Source: Suilimivivens sp964402925
GTDB lineage: Bacteria; Bacillota; Clostridia; Lachnospirales; Lachnospiraceae
Reading direction: 5' to 3'
DNA length: 64,000 bases
NCBI GenBank assembly: GCA_964402925.1
Contig: CAYOED010000004.1
Coordinates: 1-64,000 of the forward strand
In this document: in pieces, positions 53,833 through 62,888 of the stretch
Position numbering within the stretch: position 1 is the stretch's first letter
How the letters are laid out: every line of letters starts with the position of its first letter
Made by a program: the position numbers and the translations under genes
Notes under the pieces: model-generated
What the model was told of the DNA's origin: nothing
What the model saw: the letters and a program-made list of their open reading frames with translations, nothing else
The model's database searches: none

Positions 53833-54297
53833 TCATTTTTTTCGTTTTTGTTCATTCAGAATAAAACGCTCTATTGCTAAATCCTCTGGCACTTCTTCAT
53901 CTTGATTAGCTGTGAAACAATAAGTAACATCCATTGCATCTTCATACTGTTTTGATGCATGAGGAAAAACTTTTAATGCAAGCTGATATTTATTTGCATT
54001 TCTTTTTTTAGGTTCCGGAAGGCGCATGATAGATAACCGATAACAGTGTTCAGGATCAAGCTCCAATTTTCTGCACAAGCTATGCCTTTCGACCCTAACT
54101 AATTCTTCATTCTCGATAGGTTCTACATCCGTCGGACATTGTGTACTTAAGGCGCGGCAAAGCGCATTCATAAATTCGCAGCCATTTGGATCAAATTTAA
54201 TATCAAAGTAATTTCTTAATTCAGTAGGATTGAATTCCAAAATACCTCTAGAATTCATATAAAGTTCATATATGTCATCTAAATTCTGTCGCCTCAT
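53833..54297 (-). CDS. Hypothetical protein, last gene of AAA-ATPase/protease cassette
   Basis: 154 residues. The ATG overlaps the stop of the upstream small gene as ATGA, so it is coupled to it. It is rich in charged residues, has no membrane helix and no recognised domain. The start MRRQNLDDIYELYMNSRGILEF and end AIERFILNEQKRKK frame a compact domain. A part as substrate, adaptor or regulator of the protease is only inferred from position. Confidence 0.65.
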   Translation of the reverse strand: MRRQNLDDIYELYMNSRGILEFNPTELRNYFDIKFDPNGCEFMNALCRALSTQCPTDVEPIENEELVRVERHSLCRKLELDPEHCYRLSIMRLPEPKKRNANKYQLALKVFPHASKQYEDAMDVTYCFTANQDEEVPEDLAIERFILNEQKRKK

Positions 54298-54479
54298 AAA
54301 AAACAGACGGAAGAGTGTATATTGAGGACATTTAGACCTCTCTTCTCCTGTAATAACATAAGCGGCAACAAAAACCTATTGCCATAATAATTAAATGCAA
54401 ACGGGTACATATTAAAGCGAAATTCATACATTCTTTCACGAAGATGTTTGTAACAACTCAAATCACAATTATAAATCAT
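54294..54479 (-). CDS. Small protein of 61 residues in the AAA-ATPase/protease cassette
   Basis: ATG after GAGAGGGGTGAAAAATA, 65 bases after the protease stop codon. The product is aromatic-rich (MIYNCDLSCYKHLRERMYEFRF) with no clear membrane helix. Unknown function. Alternatively the pair with the next gene could be a single gene broken by a frameshift, though the strong ribosome site and ATGA overlap favour two genes. Confidence 0.55.
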   Translation of the reverse strand: MIYNCDLSCYKHLRERMYEFRFNMYPFAFNYYGNRFLLPLMLLQEKRGLNVLNIHSSVCFL

Positions 54480-54544
54480 TATTTTTCACCCCTCTCGTCT
54501 GTTAATTGCAAACAACTTAACGCTTTATTGTTTTGGCATTTTAA

Positions 54545-56785
54545 CTATTCAAACGTGATTTCTTCCTCGGCTTTAACATAAACATCAACCTGTGTATGTA
54601 CATCAAGTCTGGAAACAACCCAGCCTCGCATCATGCACATCTTTATAAAATCATCTATTCTGTTTTCGCCATTCATTTCTCGCAATGTTACTACAACTCC
54701 GAACCGCAAACCTCTACCTGCTTTGGGATCAAGTCTTTCCTTTGTTTTAATACTTAATCCCCACATGCCCGATTGATACGCCTTGCGAGGTCGACTATTT
54801 TCTTTCAATGCTTCACTAATATGCTTGACATTGTCCCACTTACGATACAACTTACGCGCGTCTTCTTCGTAGATTGTATTAAGTCCTTCTTCTGCTTGTC
54901 TGTTATAGTCTATTGCCTTAATAACTGCTTTGCCTTTCTGCTCCGCAATTCTTCCGAAATGAATATCCATCTCTGTTGATGTATAATCAACACCTTGATT
55001 ACGATCACTTTGCGGAAAATAAGTAAGCGTTGCCTTTGCAAAGAACGGATGTGCATTCATATCTTGTGGAACCGGAATATTGTAAGTATATACCTCATAC
55101 TCATCAATACTTCCCGACATAATAAATCTAATTTCATCTTCCCGAGAATACAAAATATCCTCAATCCTTTTTGGCACAATACCATATCCTTTTTCATACT
55201 TAATGGTATCTTGTCGGTCCCACCCTGCTGCCGAATCAATTATTAAAGCCTTTGCAACTTCACGACTTAATCCCATAACATGTATAAGATACGCCATTTT
55301 ACGTGTTATCCAAGGTGCGGCAAAAGATGTACCTGTTACAGTTGCTTTACCTAAAGGTTCACAGACCACTATTTTATCTGGTCCATCTCCACCATAGTAA
55401 CATACATCCGGTTTATAAAAGAAAGATAATACCGGCCCTCTTCGAGTATAGGATGCCGTTTTGCCACTAAAATCCACAGCATTCACAACCAATGAATTCA
55501 GCGAATCCGCCGGTGCACCAATTTTATTAACCTCTGAATTCTTCTTTTTGTTTGTACCCGCAACCACAAAAATGACATCATACTCATACTGAATTCTATC
55601 CAATTCAGCTGCTTCAGGCGATATAAAATTGGCATCAATTTCCATCGCAGAACCCAATGACAAATTCCACACTTTTATATCTCGATTCTTCCGAACAATA
55701 TCACGAATTTGCTTTAATATTGCAAATGAACTAAATCTACCTGCCGTAGCCACTCCGAAATGGCGAACTCTAAAATTACCACAATTATCCTGCAATCTCG
55801 GATTAAATGCTGGGCCATCGACAATAATTGATGTTACCGCAGTCCCATGGAAGAAATCCTTGGTATGTAATTCAATATCACCACTTATACATTTTTGATA
55901 ATCTACCCAATCACCGAAATATACTCTCTTATCAAATTGTGTATCTATAACACCTACAATCGGTTCATTCTCTGGCTTTTTAATCAAGACCTGCTCTTCA
56001 TATTCCTCGCTATCAGTAATATCATAGACAATTTCAGCAAAATCCTTAACACTCATCGCAATCAAATAGGGCGCCTTATCACATAAAATATCTATCTCTT
56101 CTTTTTCCATCCTCAAAGTTGTTTCATCTATCATTTTAGCATTAATCATATTTATGCCTAATCTACTTAACAACTCTGTTGTGTCGACACCTGTTTTATA
56201 TATAGTTACAATAGACTGTTCATTCGCAGTTTTGGGGTCACGGTCTATACGAAAATTCTCCACATAAAAACAGTCTACAAGTGTTTTTAGGAAAGAACTT
56301 TTACTCATAATACTGTCATTATATACACCAGAATTTATAAGCTCTGTATCATCACTTGAAATATTCCCGTTATAAAAATTCCGGATAGCAGCAGCACACT
56401 TATCCAAAAGCACTACTGATTTTTGCAAAGAGTCTGTAGATAGAAAATAGGTGAATACATGCTTTTGAACCCATTCATTTTTATCATTATATCCCTCTGA
56501 GAACTTTGAACCTCGTACGGATTGGTTTGGGTGTTTCCCGCCATCCGACAACAAAAATTGAATTCTGTTACTCTTTGCTACAACTTTTCTGTAATGCACA
56601 CTAATTAGAGCTCCATTAATCGTTTTTTCTTGGTTCCAAAACACAATAATATCTTGTAACTGATTTTTCAATTTCAAAACATGCTCTGCACTAACAGTTT
56701 TCCCTTTCGGCAAATTAGTGGGTCCAAAACCACTAGGTGCTTTTCGCTTTTGAAATTGACCCTTTAATTGCAAAATATTATTCAT
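54545..56785 (-). CDS. Subtilisin-like serine protease (peptidase S8)
   Basis: 746 residues from the ATG after AGGAGATGAGTGAAG; a GTG two codons earlier is possible. About 270 N-terminal residues of unknown fold precede an S8 domain with the full triad: D281 (VGVIDTQFD), H313 (DFFHGTAVTS), S487 (GTSFAAPWITRK), with N412 for the oxyanion hole. There is no signal peptide, so it is a cytoplasmic protease. A C-terminal domain of about 170 residues follows. It overlaps the AAA-ATPase gene by eight bases. The gene is AT-rich compared with nrdD. Confidence 0.9.
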   Translation of the reverse strand: MNNILQLKGQFQKRKAPSGFGPTNLPKGKTVSAEHVLKLKNQLQDIIVFWNQEKTINGALISVHYRKVVAKSNRIQFLLSDGGKHPNQSVRGSKFSEGYNDKNEWVQKHVFTYFLSTDSLQKSVVLLDKCAAAIRNFYNGNISSDDTELINSGVYNDSIMSKSSFLKTLVDCFYVENFRIDRDPKTANEQSIVTIYKTGVDTTELLSRLGINMINAKMIDETTLRMEKEEIDILCDKAPYLIAMSVKDFAEIVYDITDSEEYEEQVLIKKPENEPIVGVIDTQFDKRVYFGDWVDYQKCISGDIELHTKDFFHGTAVTSIIVDGPAFNPRLQDNCGNFRVRHFGVATAGRFSSFAILKQIRDIVRKNRDIKVWNLSLGSAMEIDANFISPEAAELDRIQYEYDVIFVVAGTNKKKNSEVNKIGAPADSLNSLVVNAVDFSGKTASYTRRGPVLSFFYKPDVCYYGGDGPDKIVVCEPLGKATVTGTSFAAPWITRKMAYLIHVMGLSREVAKALIIDSAAGWDRQDTIKYEKGYGIVPKRIEDILYSREDEIRFIMSGSIDEYEVYTYNIPVPQDMNAHPFFAKATLTYFPQSDRNQGVDYTSTEMDIHFGRIAEQKGKAVIKAIDYNRQAEEGLNTIYEEDARKLYRKWDNVKHISEALKENSRPRKAYQSGMWGLSIKTKERLDPKAGRGLRFGVVVTLREMNGENRIDDFIKMCMMRGWVVSRLDVHTQVDVYVKAEEEITFE

Positions 56786-57827
56786 CTTCACTCATCTCCT
56801 TTAATTCTCTGGCAACACTGCTCTTAGGTATTTTACTCAAAATTTCAATTTCTCTTATGGTGAAATTCTGTTCTTGCAGTTTTTTAATATCTTCTGGTTT
56901 TTCACCTGTAATCATATAATACAATCTCCTAAAATAATCTATTTCATCATCTGGATTACTAAACGCAACTGCCGTTTTTATCAAATTTTTCAAATCTCCC
57001 GGATACGGTAATACCGAAAGCAACATCATTATTTTTCTAAATAATCTTATATCCTTCTTTGCCAAGTTAAATTTAGTTAGGAACTTATTCAAATACTCTT
57101 CCGAAATATCCATCAAATCGCTTTGAGAATATCTATTGAAATCAATAACTGAATCGAAGCGTCTAATCAATGCTTTATCAAAATGTTCATACAGATTTGT
57201 AGTTGCCACCAACACTATTCTTTCATCCATACGATCCATACTCTTAAGCAATGAAGATGTTACTCTTCCCATCTCACGCAAATCATTGGCATTTGTTCTA
57301 TCTAAGGCAACGGCATCTATCTCATCAAACAATACTATTACCTTTTCTGGATGAACAAAATTATTTATTTCTTTAAATAGTTCCGACATATTCTTCTGTG
57401 TCTGACCCATTTTGCTATCAATGATGGCTGAGAAATCAACCATATATATTTCTCTTTCCAATATTCGCGCCAACTGCTTAACTGCCTCTGTCTTACCTGC
57501 TCCTGGTGCTCCCTGGAATAAAAATTTATTTATTCCTGCATTATGCGCTACTGCATGCACAATTCCTAATAAATCCTGAGTGATGTCATCTGGCAACCAT
57601 AAAGGATCACTTATCTTTTCAACTTTCTCAAACATAGCAGATTCATTCTCGCTCATTTGCGGAATAAATGTATTGGCATTTGACATCAAAGCCATAATAT
57701 ATTCGGCAAGCTGGTAGTCTCCTGCTTGATCAAAATATCTTGCAATTTCATAAGCTTCACTTCGAAAACCAGCATCATTATTCTCCGCATGATATTTAAT
57801 TAAATTAATAACGCTCTTCTTTTTCAT
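56778..57827 (-). CDS. AAA+ ATPase paired with S8 protease
   Basis: 349 residues from the ATG after AGGAGTGGATCAT. The AAA core has Walker A GAPGAGKT (106-113), Walker B LFDEID (about 166-171), sensor 1 TTN (about 209-211) and an RRFD arginine finger (about 222). It is most like the FtsH/Cdc48/ClpX-like branch. About 70 helical residues lie before it. First gene of the cassette, so it may regulate or feed the protease using ATP. Confidence 0.9.
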   Translation of the reverse strand: MKKKSVINLIKYHAENNDAGFRSEAYEIARYFDQAGDYQLAEYIMALMSNANTFIPQMSENESAMFEKVEKISDPLWLPDDITQDLLGIVHAVAHNAGINKFLFQGAPGAGKTEAVKQLARILEREIYMVDFSAIIDSKMGQTQKNMSELFKEINNFVHPEKVIVLFDEIDAVALDRTNANDLREMGRVTSSLLKSMDRMDERIVLVATTNLYEHFDKALIRRFDSVIDFNRYSQSDLMDISEEYLNKFLTKFNLAKKDIRLFRKIMMLLSVLPYPGDLKNLIKTAVAFSNPDDEIDYFRRLYYMITGEKPEDIKKLQEQNFTIREIEILSKIPKSSVARELKEMSEDE

Positions 57828-58136
57828 ATGATCCACTCCTAATTTTCTTTTATATATATACTTTAACAACTCGGGACATTTTTGTCAATATTGGGACAAA
57901 TATTCGTCTTTACTTTTCTTATTTCTGGTGTTATATTGGGCATAGGAACAAAAATTCCAATAAAAAAGAAACCAGCATCTAACGAATAGAATGCCAGTCT
58001 CCTGCGTACATATGTACTTTCCCAAAAGCATTGTACCACAGATTAGTTCCTATGCTCAAGCAGAACATTCATTCGTTTAGGTTTCTCTATTATTGTTCAC
58101 ATAGATTACAATATCATTTTAAAAGGAGAAGCAAAA
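57828..58136. other. Divergent region with long-range inverted repeat
   Basis: No gene. TTGGGCATAGGAAC at 57936-57949 pairs with GTTCCTATGCTCAA at 58046-58059 (13 of 14) over 96 bases. GTACATATGTAC at 58006-58017 is a perfect palindrome. The region lies between the AAA-ATPase gene and the DUF3892-like gene and must hold both promoters. Confidence 0.55.
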
Positions 58137-58412
58137 ATGAAAGCTGCAAAAATCAAAATGAAACCCGGTTGTACAAATTCAACCAAAACAACAGAAATTG
58201 ATCAAATCTATATTGAAGGATGTAACGAACCCGGATACTATTACAAAGCCACCATCTATGATTATGTAAAACAACATCCAAACAGCATTCAGGTTAACAT
58301 TTATCCTTATCCTGATTTAGTACCGGCATTAAGTTCTAACGGAGAAAAGTATGTTCGTTCAGAACCTAATGATACACCTTCAGATAATCTTCTCAAATTG
58401 CCAAGAGAATAG
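58137..58412 (+). CDS. DUF3892-like small protein
   Basis: 91 residues, ATG after AAAGGAGAAGCAAAA. The C-terminal part SNGEKYVRSEPNDTPSDNLLKLPRE is the signature I associate with DUF3892 proteins. A small soluble protein with no known activity. It is divergent from the AAA-ATPase cassette and is followed by an inverted repeat. Confidence 0.75.
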   Translation: MKAAKIKMKPGCTNSTKTTEIDQIYIEGCNEPGYYYKATIYDYVKQHPNSIQVNIYPYPDLVPALSSNGEKYVRSEPNDTPSDNLLKLPRE

Positions 58413-58427
58413 ATTAATCAATTACAG

Positions 58428-58574
58428 CCTAAATTCTGCATCGAATTATAACGAAGGATTCACCCCTCTGTAAACACTGGGATACAAAAATGCATAGTTA
58501 CAATTCGGTTATAACGAGACATGCTTCAAAACCTTGTAAATACTGGCTCGTTATAATTTTTTGCAGAATTTAGG
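58428..58574. repeat. Inverted-repeat element after the DUF3892-like gene
   Basis: It starts 16 bases after the stop codon. CCTAAATTCTGCA (58428-58440) and AATTATAACGA (58444-58454) pair with TGCAGAATTTAGG (58562-58574) and TCGTTATAATT (58548-58558), separated by a three-base bulge on each side. The loop is 93 bases. Inside it TATAACGA and TGTAAAYACTGG occur twice as direct repeats, about 67 bases apart. Confidence 0.75.
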
Positions 58575-58635
58575 TTATAAATTCCTCCGCCCAATTCCTA
58601 TTTATCGTCTGAAATGATTCAAACCTCATGTATTC

Positions 58636-59646
58636 TCAATTACTAAAAAACTCAATTATCATATTCATGACATCCGCATCATGTTCCCTATACAATTCCT
58701 TATCAATGGGCGGCGCCGGATTTTGATCCGCATACGCCAGTGCAGCATCAGTCAGAAAGTAGTTATAGTGACCGTTGTGATTTTCCTCATCCATAAGCAC
58801 AAATATGCAATTCGGATTAATAATTTCAATTTGCTTGTCATAAATCGGACTCTTTCCGCCATAAAATGAATCTTCTTCCGCACTGATCACCAAAACAGGG
58901 ATTGACACCGAATTAATTCCGTCAACAGCGGACAAATCTTTGTCATCACCATATTTCAGATTGATGAACAGGGAGTTGAACGGTTTTACAATCGGATAGA
59001 ATATTCCCGTGTAGCGTTTTACCGAATACTGCCACTGCTCTTTGGGCGTATCAAAACCAGACGCTGCAACGACCTTCGCAATGTTATGTTTATACTGAAG
59101 CTCTGCACAAACTGCATAGGCTCCCATACTATGACCAAAAAGATAGATTGGCATGTCCCCAAATCTTTCATCTGTCTCAATGTAATCAAGAAGTGCATCA
59201 ATGTCGTAGACACTCTGAGTATAGCCTTTCATACTGTTGCCACTGCTTGTGTAACAACCAGTATAATCAAGACATACAACCGTGTATCCGGCATCGATAA
59301 AATATCGTATTTCATAAAGTTTGATATCATTGGCATCTCTGTGTCCAGGTGCCACCACTATCAATCCTTTCGCATCATCAACCTCATAAAAAAATGAAGA
59401 AATAGCATTTTTCCCGGATTGCACAATCACCTGCTCACGCGGATATTTGTCCTTGTCAATATCATCATAAACAAGATTATGGTCTGAATCATATTTATCA
59501 TAATCTGCTCTTGAAAAAACCACCATATGAGCTATTGCAACACCACTAAATATCAGCACCGGCACAGCAACTAAACAAATAATTATTATCCTGATTATTC
59601 TTTTTATTGCTTTATTTATAGACAACATTTTACTCATTCCATTCAT
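58636..59646 (-). CDS. Membrane-anchored alpha/beta hydrolase
   Basis: 336 residues. One N-terminal membrane helix (about 15-37) and an alpha/beta hydrolase domain. The nucleophile elbow is GHSMG (S at about 172) with ALAYADQ, ISAEEDSFYGG (D) and ENHNGHYNY (H) completing the triad. Similar to bacterial lipase/esterase or Bem46-like proteins. The start ATG has only a weak site. Confidence 0.85.
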   Translation of the reverse strand: MNGMSKMLSINKAIKRIIRIIIICLVAVPVLIFSGVAIAHMVVFSRADYDKYDSDHNLVYDDIDKDKYPREQVIVQSGKNAISSFFYEVDDAKGLIVVAPGHRDANDIKLYEIRYFIDAGYTVVCLDYTGCYTSSGNSMKGYTQSVYDIDALLDYIETDERFGDMPIYLFGHSMGAYAVCAELQYKHNIAKVVAASGFDTPKEQWQYSVKRYTGIFYPIVKPFNSLFINLKYGDDKDLSAVDGINSVSIPVLVISAEEDSFYGGKSPIYDKQIEIINPNCIFVLMDEENHNGHYNYFLTDAALAYADQNPAPPIDKELYREHDADVMNMIIEFFSN

Positions 59647-59725
59647 TCTCAGAAAAATTCTGCTTCGTCACTCTCAACAGCAAGAACATTATACCATACC
59701 GGTCAATGTAATTCATCCTTATTTC

Positions 59726-62074
59726 TTATCTGCCGGAGATTGTATCCACAACGGACATATTCCAAATCCTTTTTGCCGGACTGTAAATTGCAAGCACTAG
59801 GGAACCCAGCACCACAACCACAATTATGCACAGGGGAATTACCGGGAAATACCATTCCGTTCCCCATCTGAACGTGACCAGTTTTTCAAAGCAAAACCTG
59901 TTTAAAGGCAGTCCTGCCCCGCAGCCAATCAGCACACCCCATGCTCCATAAGTTATCGCTTCCGCCGCTACCATTTTAAGCATCTGCACACTGTCCATCC
60001 CCACTGCTCGCATAGCGCCGTATTGGCGGAGGCGGGCGGAAACGCTCATGGCAATGCTGTTCATGATGTGAAAAGCAGAAATCAGGGATATCACTCCAAG
60101 GAATCCATAGATAAAAAGCCTGAATGACCAAACGGCTCCTTTTACCTCCTCATTGCTGAGACGGCGGTCGGAAAAATTCGTATTTTCCCCTCCCATATCA
60201 CGGATTCTCTGCGCAATATCATCACCGGCGTTGCGTGTCAGCTGAACGTCAATAATGGTATAATCTTTCTTTCCTGTCAGATTTGTAAAGGTTTCCTCTG
60301 AACAGATTAATATTTCCTCCCCATCAGATGAATCAAACGGACAATAACTTAATATCCCTGAAACAATCAGCTGCGCTTCTCCCTCTTCCTGGCTTACCGC
60401 CACACTTTCACCTACCGTCAGGGAATTTTCTCCATGGTAAACTGCCAGAACACCTTCCCCTTCCTTCACCCCGGAAAAAGAACCCTCTATCAGCAGATCC
60501 TTTGCCCATGCCAACTGGTAAGTTTCGTAGGATATCAAACATGCCTGTTTAGAATCAGTCTGTGTCCGGATTGGCACATCATAGGCAAAGCTTCTTCCGT
60601 ATGCACGTTTCACACCGTCCATCGCCATCAGTTCATTGGTCAATCCTCTGTCTATGGAACAGGTGTTGTCAGAACTTACAATAGAAACATCCGGTGCTGA
60701 GGGTTTCAGCGGGTTCACGGCATGCTTCATAAAGTCTACCGCTACCGAGAAAGTCAAAAAAAGGATGATGCTAAATGCAAAAGAGCAGCTCATCAGAATA
60801 AAGTTTTTTCGGCTGCCCAGCGCATGATGAACGCCCAGTGCAGTTTCTATCCTGTAAAAGTGTGTATTGGCAGCTTTTTTAATCTGCCTCCGCTGTGAAG
60901 CATTCCCAGACACAGCCATAAGGGGCGATACCCCTGCAGCTTTTTTTGCCGGACTGCCTGCTGCCAGGCAAACAGTAATAACGCCGATCATACTTCCCAT
61001 AATCAGCCCAATAAAACTGATTCCAAAGTATGGCATCCCCCCAAAATAACTTGGACTTAAAACTCTGAGCAATGCACTAAGGATCCATACAATCACCGTG
61101 CCAAGCAAAGCCCCGGTCGGTACCGCTGATTTACACCAACACAACGCTTCTCTTCTTACAAAGCGGATCACCTGCTTTGGAGAAGCCCCCAGACAACGGA
61201 GCATCCCAAAAAACGCGGTACGTTGCGCAACGTTGCTGTTTAAACTGCCGGTTATCATCAATATCCCTGCAACGGAAACCAAAAATGCCAAAATCAGGGC
61301 AACCCCATAAATTGCCATCATGCTTACATCCTGACTCTGTCCCATAGTGGCAAGCAGTAATTCGTTTTTACCTATTCTTTCATCCGATATCTGAAACTGC
61401 TTTTGTATTTCGCTAATCTCCTTTTGGATGTTGCACCACGGGGAAAACTTTACATAGAGAAAAGAATCATGATTATCCTCCGCCCCTGTCAGCGACAATT
61501 TCCTGAAATCCTCTGTTTTCAGCACCAGACCATAAACATCCTTCTGTGCCAGCATAGGAATCTGACCCAAAAATCCGGTGATGTGATACACCGTTTGAGA
61601 ACCGTCAGGCGCCATGAGCGAAATTTCATCTCCCAGACTTAAGGAAAGTCTGTCTTTCATATTTTGATCTATTACCGCATCACCTTCCTCAGTCGGGAAA
61701 CTACCCTCCACAAGCTGAGCCGTGGGGAAAATCCTCAACGCACTTTCATCCATTCCTATAATGACTGTTTCTGTGCCTTCCACCTGATAATGCATACTGA
61801 GCCTGTAATTCAGTGTATTATAGCGGGTACAGGCAAGTACTTTGGGTCTTTGACTAATTAATGCAGTCTCTTCATCACTCATGCTGCGAAATCCCGCATG
61901 CCACTCCCCATAGTTTATTTTTGCCTGTGTGTTCTGACTGCGTATCTCCATATCCGCCATTCCGAAAATCGCCGTTACCAGAAATACGCTTAAAATAATA
62001 CACAGCCGGACCATACGGCTCTGCCTTTTGTGAACCTTCTGGGAGATTGATACAAGGTCAAGATAATTTTTCAT
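59726..62074 (-). CDS. ABC transporter permease (FtsX/MacB type)
   Basis: 782 residues from the ATG after GGGAGGTAAGGCAC. Two FtsX cores (about 260-380 and 640-770) with their own helices, and large extracellular loops after the first helix and after the middle. Paired with the MacB-type ATPase encoded upstream with a 17-base overlap, it likely exports or resists peptides, or relays mechanical signals to the envelope. Confidence 0.92.
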   Translation of the reverse strand: MKNYLDLVSISQKVHKRQSRMVRLCIILSVFLVTAIFGMADMEIRSQNTQAKINYGEWHAGFRSMSDEETALISQRPKVLACTRYNTLNYRLSMHYQVEGTETVIIGMDESALRIFPTAQLVEGSFPTEEGDAVIDQNMKDRLSLSLGDEISLMAPDGSQTVYHITGFLGQIPMLAQKDVYGLVLKTEDFRKLSLTGAEDNHDSFLYVKFSPWCNIQKEISEIQKQFQISDERIGKNELLLATMGQSQDVSMMAIYGVALILAFLVSVAGILMITGSLNSNVAQRTAFFGMLRCLGASPKQVIRFVRREALCWCKSAVPTGALLGTVIVWILSALLRVLSPSYFGGMPYFGISFIGLIMGSMIGVITVCLAAGSPAKKAAGVSPLMAVSGNASQRRQIKKAANTHFYRIETALGVHHALGSRKNFILMSCSFAFSIILFLTFSVAVDFMKHAVNPLKPSAPDVSIVSSDNTCSIDRGLTNELMAMDGVKRAYGRSFAYDVPIRTQTDSKQACLISYETYQLAWAKDLLIEGSFSGVKEGEGVLAVYHGENSLTVGESVAVSQEEGEAQLIVSGILSYCPFDSSDGEEILICSEETFTNLTGKKDYTIIDVQLTRNAGDDIAQRIRDMGGENTNFSDRRLSNEEVKGAVWSFRLFIYGFLGVISLISAFHIMNSIAMSVSARLRQYGAMRAVGMDSVQMLKMVAAEAITYGAWGVLIGCGAGLPLNRFCFEKLVTFRWGTEWYFPVIPLCIIVVVVLGSLVLAIYSPAKRIWNMSVVDTISGR

Positions 62075-62753
62075 GTGCCTTACCTCCCATATCTTTAAGA
62101 CAGCCATCCGTGACACGCAGTACCCTGTCCGCATCCGATGCCAGATTGTCGTTATGAGTGATCATCAAAATCGTCTGCCTGTAATGGCGCGCCGCCCTAA
62201 TCAATAAGTCCATAACGTCCCGGCTGCTTTTCGAATCCAGATTCCCGGTAGGCTCATCCGCCAAAATCAGCATTGGCTGCATGATCAGCGCTCTTCCGAT
62301 TGCCACCCTCTGCTGCTGACCGCCGGATAACTGACTTGGCAAATGCTTCCTTCTTTCGCTCAACCCCAGCATCCCAAGCAATTCCTCTATTTTTCCCTTA
62401 TCAGGTCTCTGATGATCAAGCAATAGCGGAAATGCAATATTCTGCTCTACATTAAGCTCTTCAATCAGATGAAATGCCTGAAAAATAAAACCGATATTTC
62501 TCCTCCTGAAAACCGTCCTCTCTTTCTCATTAAGCGCAAACAAATCCATTCCGTCTAAAAGAACCTTACCCAAAGTAGGTGTATCCAGTCCTCCGACACA
62601 ATTAAGCAGTGTGCTCTTTCCAGAGCCGGATTCGCCCACCACCGCAGCGAACTCTCCCTTCTCCATGGAAAAACTCACATTCTGCAGCGCCTTCACCTGT
62701 CCTTCTCCCTGCCCATAAATCTTACTTAAATTCTGCACCTTCAATACTTCCAT
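62058..62753 (-). CDS. ABC transporter ATP-binding protein (MacB/LolD type)
   Basis: 231 residues from the ATG after AGGAGGTGCCGGGGAAC. Walker A GESGSGKST, signature LSGGQQQR, Walker B ILADEPT and the H-loop are in place. The typical ATPase for FtsX-like permeases. Confidence 0.95.
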   Translation of the reverse strand: MEVLKVQNLSKIYGQGEGQVKALQNVSFSMEKGEFAAVVGESGSGKSTLLNCVGGLDTPTLGKVLLDGMDLFALNEKERTVFRRRNIGFIFQAFHLIEELNVEQNIAFPLLLDHQRPDKGKIEELLGMLGLSERRKHLPSQLSGGQQQRVAIGRALIMQPMLILADEPTGNLDSKSSRDVMDLLIRAARHYRQTILMITHNDNLASDADRVLRVTDGCLKDMGGKAHEKLS

Positions 62754-62888
62754 GTTCCCCGGCACCTCCTGTTTTGCATTTTTTATAGGAAACAGCATAA
62801 ATTATTTGCCGTTGGCTATAAGTATAGCGCGCTCATCTTACAAGCAGGTGAAAGGCAGCTTACAATTTCGTAAGATATTCTTGATTCC

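Noticed and set aside
58006..58017. GTACATATGTAC palindrome as a second BlaI operator
   Set aside because: It has a BlaI-like core, but no promoter elements are clearly placed around it and its half sites differ from the operator at 2659.
58444..58547. Direct repeats of TATAACGA resembling a short CRISPR array
   Set aside because: Only two imperfect units inside an inverted repeat and no cas genes.
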